From Furcasterigmium furcatum (Eukaryota; Ascomycota; Sordariomycetes; Glomerellales; Plectosphaerellaceae), in the NCBI GenBank assembly GCA_001599815.1, contig BCIA01000006.1:3722961-3786960 (forward strand): a stretch of 64,000 nucleotides of DNA, read 5' to 3'. Positions 55,265-64,000 of this stretch are shown in pieces. Position 1 is the first letter of the stretch; each line of letters begins with the position of its first letter. The notes beneath the pieces are model-generated. The model did no database searches. It had not been told where the DNA came from and saw only the letters and a program-made list of their open reading frames with translations. The translations under genes were made by a program, and so were the position numbers.

Positions 55265-57412
55265 TGTGCTGATTGGCGGCAGATGCTCGCAGTCTCGCAA
55301 TAAGGATATGTCGTGGCAACGAACGTCGAGATCGCGGGCGACAATAGAAACCAAGTCGAGCGCGTGGGTCGGAGAACAGGATCCGGGATGGAACGAGCGT
55401 CACTGGGAGGAGGTTTCGTTTCGAAAGGACGGACAACAGAATGACCGGCGCGGCGCGAGCTCAATGTCTGTGTTGACCGGGGAGACGAAGACAAAGGGGA
55501 TCGAATTGAATCGGTCCTTGGGTTCTTCGGTTTCGACAAGTGCTGTCGTTGCGAATGGATGGATGGGATTCGAAGGGGAAATGGATTCGAGGTGGGAATT
55601 GCGTCGTGGTTGATGCAGGTGAGATGCAGCAGCAGTAGTAGCAGCAGCAACGGGAGACCAAACCAGATGGACCGGACCAGGCAGACTGAGGAAGACAAAG
55701 CCCAGGAGATGGATGGATGGAAGGGGAAGAAGACGGGACGTAAAGGGGGGACCTATTGGCAAAATTGTGGAGATGGGGTAAACGGGCCTGGTACCTTCCC
55801 TGTGCGTGGTAGGTAGATTTGGTAGGGTGCCTCCCTAGCAGGTGGCCATTGCAGTTAGCGGCTCCGGGCCGGGGGCTTTCCCCCACTGGCTGCGGCGGGA
55901 TTCGGACAGGGTCGCGTACTCGATTCTCGCTGTTTGGGCAGCAACCGCCAACGAAAACCCCATGTCCTGTCCTTTTGATGATAGTACTACGCACGAGCTC
56001 TGGGTAGTATTGCCGGCGCCGAGGCTGCTGGGGAGATTTGATGTGTACTACTCCGACTGAATCGGACTGAGGGCAACTCTGGCACTTTCTTTTTGTTCTC
56101 TTTCTGGTGCTACAGGTGCATTGGCGCCGTCCACGGCGGCATCAGCCATCCATTGGATCTGACATCCGGGCGCCTGAGGTACAGTGCACCGAGCACGTTG
56201 GCCCATGAGGTGCCGAGCAACCTTCACTGTGTTAATCCCGTCGTCACGGCACACCCTTCATCCCATCAACAACAGTGGTGGGACACTGAGAGCTCTATCC
56301 TCGCGCGGACCTGGCGGTTCGTGCGGGAAGGGTCTGGGGCGCTGCAGGCAGTGGCAGATAAGTGGATGTGAATTTGGCACTGTGTGGACGGGATCGCGGG
56401 CTGTGGTTGGCGCGATGGACTCCCTGCTTGTTCGCTCCCCTTGTACTTTACACCAACCACCGTCACCCAACCCTCCCAACCCGGCGCCAAGTCATCTGGA
56501 GGTGCCAACCACGGCCCTGGCAAGCATCAAAGTCCCCAGCTGCGGAGAACTCTGACCACTCCCCGAGTCGAGGGTCGTGCGCTGCCGCGCACTGTGCATC
56601 TCTGAGCACCAAAGTACCGCTGGTTTGCACCTCTTCCCACCAAAATGCTCGCCGCTCCAACCTCTCCACGCCATCTCAGCACAGCGACATCCATCCTAGA
56701 CCAACAGGATGATAGCTGACAGGAGAGTCCGTTCGCACTGGCGTCTAGGCCAGCTCGACCCACTGCCGCAGCTCCAACTAGAAGGATCTGAGCGAACATG
56801 ACAGCATCTCCACGAACAAAAGCAAGTCACGGCGGCACGCAGGATGGAGCTTCCGCGGATAAAGCAGGCGGCAATAGGGTGACAAGCTAGCTAGGTTGCA
56901 GACATGCTCTTCTTTGCTGCCCACAATGGTCCAGGCCCAGCAGCAGCCCCCGGATCCCGCCAACCAACTCTGGATACATGGTTGAACCGGCGGCACGGTA
57001 TTCGGCCGTGTTGGCTGCAGATGTCATGAACGGGCTCCCGGGTCCCTCCCATTCGGCGTCAACGACATCTCGAGGGCCAACAAGAAATGGATTCGATTCG
57101 TCTGAATCGCCGTAAGCAGCTCATGGTGTCTGGATGTTTCGGGTCACATCCGAGTATGAGCCCGTCGAGACCTTCTGGCGCTTCCTGTGACATGGGAACC
57201 GATTGGGAATAGCCCAGTGACTACTGCACAACAGGCCACTGACAGCCGTCGATCACGTCTTCCTTCGCCAATACAGGCAAGGTAGTCAGATCTCACACAT
57301 GAAACCATGAGTGCTGTTCGATATCAACTGGAAGTTGAGCCACGCCCACGGTAGTCCAGATTGGCTCCTGTTCCATACTGGATTCTAACAGCGTCCGACC
57401 GCTCTGTTGGCA
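55265..57412. promoter_or_regulatory. Intergenic, with pyrimidine-rich ras-1 leader
   Basis: About 2.1 kb. The first ~500 bp above ras-1 are pyrimidine-rich on the coding (minus) strand and include a (gca/gta)n tract near 55627-55651, a common form of long fungal 5' leader. The remaining sequence to the DUF7730-like gene has no recognisable gene. Confidence 0.5.
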
Positions 57413-58789
57413 ATGCCTGGCCCGTCCTCCCATCGCCTTGTCCGCAGACAACAACGACGGCGAGAGGAGGCAGAACACCAGCCCATTCCGTGCCCGCCTC
57501 TGCCGTTCGACTCCCGCCGCCGGAGATCTTTATCTGGGCTTCCCGGGGTCGTTACTGAACAGTCCAGCAGCCTATTCTTCACTCGCCTGCCGCCGGAACT
57601 ACGCCGTTTTATCCTTATTGAGACCTTTGGGGACCGCACCCTTCATCTTGACCTCCAATACCGTCACCCCTTCGCGTCAGATATCACTGCCAATGGTCCC
57701 CTGCATGCGGGCTTGCGCTATGACTACAGACGATACTGTGTTGCGATGGACACGACAGACGTCCCAGCATGGCGCTGGTTCGGTTCTGTCTGTCACGATT
57801 ATGGCCAACAAACCTTCGCACCCCCCCGCCCATTTGGCTTCCTCGGGGCTCTGTCGGATGACCGCTGCTTGAGTGGCCACGGAAGTTGCCAGATTCCCGC
57901 CATGAGGGATCAAGACCATCCCCAGGCATGCTTCATCGGGGCGCTGGGGTGGCTTCTATCATGTCGACAGGCGTGAGTGCGGCTGTTCCGTGTAAGTCTC
58001 ATATCACTAACAGCTTCAAGATATCTCGAAGGATTGGAGGTGCTGTATGGAGCCAATACCCTACGCATCTCCTCCATCCCTGTCATATACAACCTCCATC
58101 TCTTCATCCCCCCGCCTCAGTTGGCGTGTATAATATCTCTGGACCTTCACCTCCATGCTCCTGAACTGCGCCTCCGCGCCGTAAAGGACCATGACAGCTT
58201 CTCGTTCAGCAGCTCGGTCAGTTTCCCGCCACCTGACAAAGTGCATTTGCCATTTCTTCCCTCGCTCCGGTTTCTCCACCTGGCCGTGGAAGACCACTAT
58301 GACCTGCCTGCCCTCTGCAGCACAGAACACTTCGGCGAGGATATTCGTGGGCCTGAACGCAGGGAACTCACCAGCCAATATCTTGAGCGTCGCCTTCTTT
58401 CCATATTTGACACCTGGATCCAGCAGATGGCCCCAGAAGGAGCCGAGTGCGACGTCTCCATCCCCAAGATTGTGTTCCAGAGACTCAAGATAGCTCCAAG
58501 CACCGAAGAGTCAGGAGTTGCTGGCCCGGCAATGAAACTGGGTGCCTCCCTGACGTGGGCATATTGGCGGGGNCTTTCGAGCACAGCCGGCAACAAGACG
58601 ACGGAGCCCCGTTGCGAGGGCTACTGGCTTCAGGCGGGTGTCAATGACATGCCATGGGGATGCAGTGCGTATGCCCTGGACACTCTCGAAGCTCCTTATC
58701 AGACTAATAAACATGTGCGTCCTAGGGACCGACACGATAATAGACCAAATATGATGGTTCGCGGCGCTGAGTCCGGACGTTTCGACTAA
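57413..58789 (+). CDS. DUF7730-like protein
   Basis: Two exons, 57413-57972 and 58021-58789 (48-bp intron), about 442 residues. Starts MPGPSSHRLVRRQQRRREE. Landmarks of this large uncharacterised fungal family are SSLFFTRLPPELRRFILIETFGDRTLHLDL (F-box-like start), ALGWLLSCRQAYLEGLEVLYGANTLRIS (formed by the splice) and PSLRFLHLAVED. The base at 58573 is N, leaving one residue unknown. The sequence after ~58560 (SSTAGNKTTEPR...) is less convincing; a shift near the N or an unrecognised intron may mean the annotated C-terminus is wrong. No function is known. Confidence 0.75.
58573..58573. other. Ambiguous base N within coding sequence
   Basis: Undetermined base in the DUF7730-like gene. An indel at this spot would alter its C-terminus. 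Confidence 0.95.
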
Positions 58790-60179
58790 AGCAGCGACTT
58801 GCTCCGTGGCACTGGCATCGATGACAGTACAAGTGACGAAGTCGTCATATTCGCCAGATGCTGGGCCGATCACACCCAGACGCACGTGGAAGACGATGAT
58901 CAGTGACTCTGGCCGCCGGCCATTCGAGGTCGCAGGAATGTCCGCGAGAGCGGCCGAAGGGAACGGTACCAGGCGTCGATCAGCGTCGCATTGACCTCCC
59001 CGGATGAACATCATCCTTTATCCCAGAAGCCTTCCTCCCGTCTTGTTTCGCGTGGGCTCTTCCAGCACACATGTTCAACGGTCGAGCGCCGATCCATGCC
59101 GCTTTGGCGGGGTGCTCATACCACCCCTTCTGTCTCCTTCGGGACGTGCGCTGCTCGTGGACGCCAGACCCTGTCGATATCCTGGTCGCCCAAGAGCTTC
59201 AGACCTGGTCGAGGCGGCTCTTTTGTGCAGGGACACTGGACGGTGGCGGTTGTAATTCAAGACGCTTTGATCGCTGCTCGCACTGCGATGGGCCGACCAC
59301 GGACTGATCCCGGCGTTTTCCAGCAGAGAATACAGTACGTACAGCAGAAAGTCCTTACTCTAATAAGCACACCGGTATGTACGGATGCACTTGTTCTGTT
59401 CCATGGTGGCAGACCCAAGATTGCTGCATCCACCAGCATCATTCTTTTCTCTCTTCGCCTACCGCGCAATTTCCCCAAACCCTCCAGGCGCGATGAAACA
59501 AGTCAAATCTACGAAACAGGCGCCCGGCGCACACCGACCCCGGCTAATGACGGTTTTGGGATTGGCTTCATTTTTCCAGAATACAAAGGCTCCTCCCTAA
59601 TCTTGATGGCGTGAACTCGGGCGACAGGGGGATAAGGGGGGGTGGAGGTCTGGAGAGCCAAGACGGCGAGACCGACGAGTTGAACGACATTCGATGCTTT
59701 ATCACGGGTGTGCGTGGGGTTCGTTCGGGCACCATCGAGTGGTATTGTTACTTATTAGCAATATGTATAGCCAGGATCGAGCACATATGGATGAGGCGAT
59801 GGCGTTTCTTTTCGGGTGGGCTGCGAGTCGTTATCTTGACACTTTGCACGTGTTGCTCGTGTCGCGTCCGGCCTGGAGATCCTCGAGATTTGCGTCAGGG
59901 GAGACGACTCGCGCGGGATGTTCGCTGGCACTAAGCCGATTTGCAACGGTGATCACACGTTTTTGGGGGGATATCGGCGCTATCGCTGGGAGCTAGAACA
60001 CGGCAATCAAACGGTCCACATGACAATCAGAATCTAGGTAATCATTCATGCCTACATAGATACAACACGTCGCAGATAGCCCGGGCGATATTGGCAAGCC
60101 ATGCCACATGGCAGATGTCGGGTGTGCTGGGAATCAGAGGCCATATCAGTCCATCCCGCGCGGACATGCGATATTGATA
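58790..60179. other. Intergenic, ~1.4 kb
   Basis: Frames on the plus strand at 58991-59614 and on the minus strand at 59014-58511 overlap others and contain no recognised domain. No gene supported; remnants of the upstream DUF7730-like gene cannot be excluded. Confidence 0.4.
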
Positions 60180-61569
60180 TCAAGGAGGCGTCTCCTGGGA
60201 TGGCTTATCGTCCTCGCCCTCGACGACAACCCGCTTGCCCTGCACACCGGCCTCGACTTCGGGGACGATGCTTTCGACGTACGCGTGGTCCCTGGGGAAT
60301 GTCAGCTTGCCTTCCCTGTTCAAAGTTGTTTCTCCTGCGGATGAACCGGTGACGTACCTTCCGACCAGCGTGACGGTGCCGTTCTGGCCCCAGCGCGGGT
60401 AGCTTCCGACCTTGACGCCGTGGGGACCGACCTTTGCTGCGAGCTGGGTGAGATACTCAGCGACAGCGCTCTCGCTGAGGGGCGTGGAGATGAGAATGCG
60501 TGCAAGACCCTTGCCGTCCGGATCGGTGAGGCGTGGGAGGATGAGGGGCTTGAGGCCGTCAAGGAGCTTCTCGACTGGGCACGGTCAGTATCTATCCGTT
60601 GTTCGCTCTTCCACGCATCCAGGTGCGCATACATAGCCGAGGCACTCCGGGAAGGATGTGAATGTTCCCGTTGACGACGTTCACGGGGACCCACAGGTCT
60701 TCATGGGGGAAGAGGAACTGCGTCCTGTGATCGCGGGAGTCGTCAGTGGGCAGGGTGACCATGCGGAGCTTTGCGCGCAGGGCGGGCGAGTCGGTGTCCC
60801 AGTCTGTCGGGGGCTGGCCGGGCTTGGGGACAGAGAGCTTTTTCATGCGCTCGTACGAGTCTTGGTGCAGCGTGAGGGGGATGTTGAAGGCCTTGGCGAT
60901 GGACGTGTACGTGATGTCGTCGTGGCTAGAATATCGTGAGCATCAGACCTGGCTTGGGCGGTTCAAGATGAGAGTGAGGGAGGCGTACGTAGGACCGATG
61001 CCTCCGCTGCGAGACTGTTAGTATCTGCAAGAAAGATGAGAGGCGAGGGGCTTGCCTGGTGACGACAAAGTCGTAGCGGTTGCTCATCCGCCGGACAGCT
61101 TCGATGATCTCGCCCTCATCGTCCTCGATGACCTCTACCCTTTTCAATTGCTGCCTCTGGTGGTCAGCGTTTGCACGCCACGGTAGCCAGTGGAAGTCCA
61201 CTCACAATTCCTAGCGAGAAGCACCATTTGGCCATAAAAGCCGAGTTCGTCTGCTCTCTGTCAGTGACTCGGTACTTTGATTGCCGGGGGACGATGTGCT
61301 GCTCCGAGCCCAAACCCGAGCAAGACTTACATCCACCGTCTGCACACAGGGTTAGCCATAGGACTGAATGCGATGGAAGAACCAAGAACCTTTCCGCCGA
61401 GAACTTCATCTCCAATAATCAGACATGCTGCCGTATGGATCGTCCTGGCATTGCGCTCATCTGCCGAAGCCATTGTCCCGCGTGCCAAGCTGCTTGCCGA
61501 GGTCGGCCTCCTGAGTGCTCGGGGAGATGCGGTGATATGTCGTGTGATCTGCGCCAAGCGGGAGAACAT
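60180..61569 (-). CDS. Molybdopterin-binding (MoCF_biosynth) domain protein, likely mitochondrial
   Basis: Eight exons: 61569-61390, 61339-61331 (9 nt), 61250-61206, 61150-61056, 61006-60989 (18 nt), 60925-60633, 60574-60358, 60291-60180; 322 residues. Every junction keeps the frame and rebuilds CinA/MogA-like motifs: IIGDEVLGGKTVDTNSAFMAKWC, VVTSGGIGPTHDDITY, LPGVPRLFEKLLDG, LVGRDHAYVESIVPEVE. The N-terminus from ATG 61569 (MFSRLAQITRHITASPRALRRP) is Arg/Ser-rich without acids, a typical mitochondrial presequence; a second in-frame ATG at 61473 (MASADERN) could give a cytosolic form. The intron at 61055-61007 is GC-AG (gcaagc). This domain binds molybdopterin-like ligands and also occurs in FAD synthases; the reaction is not known here. 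Confidence 0.88.
61007..61055 (-). other. GC-AG intron
   Basis: 49-bp intron with donor AG|gcaagc and acceptor cgcag. No GT donor nearby gives the conserved VVTSGGIGPT sequence. Confidence 0.85.
61331..61339 (-). other. 9-nt micro-exon (Thr-Val-Asp)
   Basis: acggtggat lies between acceptor gtgcag and donor gtaagt. It supplies TVD of the conserved GKTVDTNS motif; skipping it would delete three residues but keep the frame. Confidence 0.85.
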
Positions 61570-61951
61570 GAGGCCCTGGAAGTCGGTGTGTATATCCTGT
61601 ATCCAAGAAATTCTAGGCAGTAGGTATCTTGCAGATTGCGGGGGACTGTGCCGCAATTCTCGATCTGTGGTCTATCCAGTCTTCAGGGGCAAACGTGAGG
61701 GAGGTGATCATGTCTCTCCGAGTCAGGTCTGGCGCCGACGTCACTGAACTTTGGTTTACTAACTGTCGCCGGTGGGGCGCAGCTTGCTGAATGGCGGGGT
61801 CAATCGCTGACCAGCACGACTGGAGCTTCCTTAACTCCAACTCCAACTTGAACTGACATCTCGTGTGAGCTTTGCGACAACACAACAACTTGACCAACAC
61901 CAGCTCTTGGCTAGATTCTACCTTCAGGATATTCAAACTCCCACAGCGATC
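61570..61951. promoter_or_regulatory. Bidirectional promoter, molybdopterin-binding gene/GMF
   Basis: 382 bp between divergent starts; nothing else is encoded. A shared promoter is inferred from layout. Confidence 0.5.
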
Positions 61952-62725
61952 ATGGTGCGACTCTCTCTATCCTCCACTGCCTCCCCCTCCGCTCCGTAGA
62001 ACTAACCCCTCCCTCCCCTCAGGCCTCCGAATCGCGACTCTACCAGTTCTCCCAGGACACCAAAGACCAGCTGCGAAAGTTCCGCCTCTCTACATCGCGC
62101 GCCAAAGACCCCCAGGCTGTGATATGTATGTATGTCTCTTCANCCCTGTGCCCGCCTCGGCCGACCTCTGCACTCCCCGACTGACCTTCCGCGTCCCCCC
62201 AGACCTCATCGATAAGGCGACCAAGGAGATCCGCCAGGACGAAGACCAAATAACCTACAAGTCCCTCGACGCAATCGCCGACGACCTCCCCGACCACACC
62301 CCCCGCTTCATCCTGCTCAGCTACCCGCTGACCCTGGTACGTCCGCCCGCCCGTCCTGCAGCTGCCCGTCGCCCCGACCGCCCGCGTCGCCGCCATGCGC
62401 CCGTCTAGCGAGTGGCGCATGGTCTCGTGAGATGTCAAGTCTGTGTGATCGCAACGCCCGGCACGAACGGCTACTACAGCAGGAGCTGGTACCCTGAGAA
62501 TGATCTCGTTGGCTAACGCGCGTTTGCCGCCAGCCCTCCGGACGACTGTCCGTCCCCTACGTCATGATCTACTACCTTCCCGTCACCGCGAACAACGAGA
62601 TGAAGATGATGTACGCCGGCGCCAAGGAGCTGATGCGAAACACGAGCGAGGTGGGCCGGGTCATCGATGTTGACAGCATCGACGACCTGGAGGAGATCCC
62701 GGACAAGTTGGCACAGGAGAACTAG
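61952..62725 (+). CDS. aim7: Glia maturation factor homologue (ADF-H domain; Aim7)
   Basis: Four exons: 61952-61954 (the ATG alone), 62023-62125, 62203-62336, 62534-62725; introns 68, 77 and 197 bp; 143 residues. Starts M-ASESRLYQFSQDTKDQLRKF. GMF proteins bind the Arp2/3 complex, prune actin branches and inhibit nucleation. Family features: KFRLSTSRAKDP, AVIYLIDKATKEI, PRFILLSYPL, the GRLSVPYVMIYYLPVT core strand and a C-terminal helix with MMYAGAKELMRNTSEVGRVIDV. Length equals canonical GMF. The second intron contains an N at 62143. The single-codon first exon is required: no other in-frame ATG precedes ASES. Divergent from the molybdopterin-binding gene. Confidence 0.92.
62143..62143. other. 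Ambiguous base N (GMF intron 2)
   Basis: Undetermined base within an intron; no effect on the predicted protein. Confidence 0.95.
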
Positions 62726-62902
62726 TCCCCAGGAAGTGGGAAAGAATGGTCACACGAGCGTATTGTTTTCAGCTGAAATACGGCACATGCAAGAAATCGA
62801 GGGCCGGTACATCTTGGAAAGGGGGTATCAATATTGCGGTCTTAGTGTCTGTATATGTGCAGAATGTACCCAGGCGCCCGCCGCCTGATCTCGCGAGACG
62901 TT

Positions 62903-63949
62903 CTACTGCTGGGGTAGAACTTCCTCCGGGTTAAGACCTATTTCCCTGCTGACGTTCCTCACGACCTCTTTGAACGCAAGACATGCCGGGCTGTCGGGGA
63001 AGCTGTCGAAGTAGCTCTCGCCGTAGTCGCACGCCATGCCTATCCTCGGGTCGAGCGGCACGCTTCCCAGGAACGGGATGTTCATCTCCTTCGCCAACGC
63101 CCGCCCGCCACCCGTCGTGGCCTTGAAGATCTCGCTCTGGTTGGTGCACTTAGGGCACACGAAGCCGGCCATGTTCTCCGCCAGGCCCAACACTCTGATG
63201 CCCGCCTTGCGACAGAAGTCGATCTCCTTCCGTACGTCCAGAAGGGACACTTCTTGTGGCGTCGTCACCACTACCGCACCATCGATGCCGCTCTCTTTCA
63301 GGAAGGAGTTGACGCTTAGGTGCTCGTCGCTCGTGCCGGGGGGCGTGTCCACGAACATGAAGTCGAGCTCGCCCCACTCGACGTCCATGAGGAACTTCTT
63401 CAGCATGCCGTTCTTCTTGGCCCCGCGCCAGATGACGGCGTCGTCGCGGCGCCCGGTCACCTCGTCCGCCGGCAGGAGGAAGTGAATGCTCATGGCGCAC
63501 AGGTTGTCCATGACCCAGACGGGGCTCCAGCCGGAGCCGCTCACGTGGATGCTCTCGGCCTCGACGCCGAGCATCTTGGGGATGCTGGGGCCGCAGATGT
63601 CCGTGTCCATGATGCCGACGGACTGATCGGGGTTCGTGGCGAAGGCGTGGGAGAGCATGGTGGTGAATGTGCTCTTGCCGACGCCTCCCTTGCCGCTGAG
63701 GACGAGGATTTTGTGCCGCACGCCGGCGAGTCGCTGCGCGATGATGGGGATGTCCGGGTCCGGGCCCTTGGGGGCCGAGGCGCAGATGGCCTGGTTGGGG
63801 CAGCCGGCGCAGGAGTCGGCCTTGCCTGCTTCCTGAGACTCGGGGCCGGGGCAGTGTTCTGGTTCGGGGGCGACGAGATTGGGCTTCTCCTTGAGAGGGT
63901 GGGCGATGACATCCTCGACGGGCTCGGGCACCTCAAGGGAGGGAGCCAT
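62903..63949 (-). CDS. nbp35: Cytosolic Fe-S cluster assembly ATPase NBP35
   Basis: 348 residues, no intron, ATG 63949 (MAPSLEVPEPVED). Scaffold P-loop ATPase of the cytosolic iron-sulfur assembly pathway, partner of Cfd1. Diagnostic N-terminal cluster ligands are present (Cys33, Cys47, Cys50, Cys56 in HCPGPESQEAGKADSCAGC...), which separates Nbp35 from Cfd1. Deviant Walker A GKGGVGKST at ~87-94, MDTDICGPSIPKM, FVDTPPGTSDEH, and the bridging CPKC motif (Cys265, Cys268). All expected metal and nucleotide residues are intact. Convergent with GMF, stops 177 bp apart. Confidence 0.97.
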   Translation of the reverse strand: MAPSLEVPEPVEDVIAHPLKEKPNLVAPEPEHCPGPESQEAGKADSCAGCPNQAICASAPKGPDPDIPIIAQRLAGVRHKILVLSGKGGVGKSTFTTMLSHAFATNPDQSVGIMDTDICGPSIPKMLGVEAESIHVSGSGWSPVWVMDNLCAMSIHFLLPADEVTGRRDDAVIWRGAKKNGMLKKFLMDVEWGELDFMFVDTPPGTSDEHLSVNSFLKESGIDGAVVVTTPQEVSLLDVRKEIDFCRKAGIRVLGLAENMAGFVCPKCTNQSEIFKATTGGGRALAKEMNIPFLGSVPLDPRIGMACDYGESYFDSFPDSPACLAFKEVVRNVSREIGLNPEEVLPQQ

Positions 63950-64000
63950 GTTGTTTGACGTATGCGTAGCCGGATGAGTTGTCAGCCTCTGATTTATTCG
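63950..64000. promoter_or_regulatory. Start of the NBP35 upstream region
   Basis: Only 51 bp of NBP35 upstream sequence is inside the window. Confidence 0.5.

Noticed and set aside
58511..59014. 167-codon minus-strand ORF
   Set aside because: Overlaps the DUF7730-like gene, includes the N, no domain.
58991..59614. 207-codon plus-strand ORF
   Set aside because: Competing frames of equal quality on both strands; no domain.
1..64000. CRISPR arrays, operons, integrated phage or secondary-metabolite cluster
   Set aside because: Eukaryotic spliced genes throughout; no regular spaced repeats, no polyketide or peptide synthetase, no transposase or integrase frames seen.

Overview
The window looks like nuclear DNA from a filamentous ascomycete, most likely a Sordariomycete. 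It is GC-rich, single genes carry up to ten introns (mostly 47-70 bp, GT-AG), and the set of conserved genes (ras-1-type GTPase, bli-3-like flavoprotein, PL3 pectate lyase, Vpr-type subtilase, F-box proteins) fits that group. A pectate lyase, a secreted subtilase, small Cys-rich secreted proteins and a decayed Ecp2-like gene suggest a plant-associated or pathogenic lifestyle; that is inference. No tRNA, rRNA, CRISPR array or intact transposon was recognised. All exon structures below were built by hand from frame continuity and splice consensus.

Layout. 0-11 kb: truncated Cys-rich secreted protein with a PGQP repeat (+), RING-like protein (+), YwbE-domain protein (+), PL3 pectate lyase (-), eleven-exon subtilase (-). 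10.4-24.5 kb: sparse, with an Ecp2-like pseudogene (-), an HDHD5/CECR5-type HAD protein (-), a Cys-rich type I membrane protein (+), a STIG1-like protein with one exon per module (-) and a putative Fe/2OG-like protein (-). 24.5-30.5 kb: F-box protein (+), RNase H-like protein (+), an uncharacterised ORF (+), Ubc7-like E2 (-). 31-34 kb: a compact housekeeping cluster, snu23 (-) head-to-head with DPH5 (+), which converges on a bli-3-like gene (-). 36-41 kb: F-box-like protein (+) and Kelch membrane protein (-). 41-45 kb: apparently empty. 45-53.3 kb: Thr-rich GPI-anchored wall protein (+) and a 1457-residue protein with six Zn2Cys6-like modules (+). 54-64 kb: ras-1 (-), DUF7730-like protein (+), mitochondrial molybdopterin-binding-domain protein (-) head-to-head with GMF/Aim7 (+), and NBP35 (-).

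No biosynthetic cluster or operon-like unit is evident. The shared ~380 bp divergent promoters (snu23/DPH5 and molybdopterin-binding/GMF) are the only clear candidates for co-regulation. The most unusual content is architectural: the STIG1-like gene whose six introns all fall at the same codon of a repeated module, the Zn2Cys6 array, 9-nt and 18-nt micro-exons with a GC-AG intron, and two genes whose first coding exon is only the start codon.
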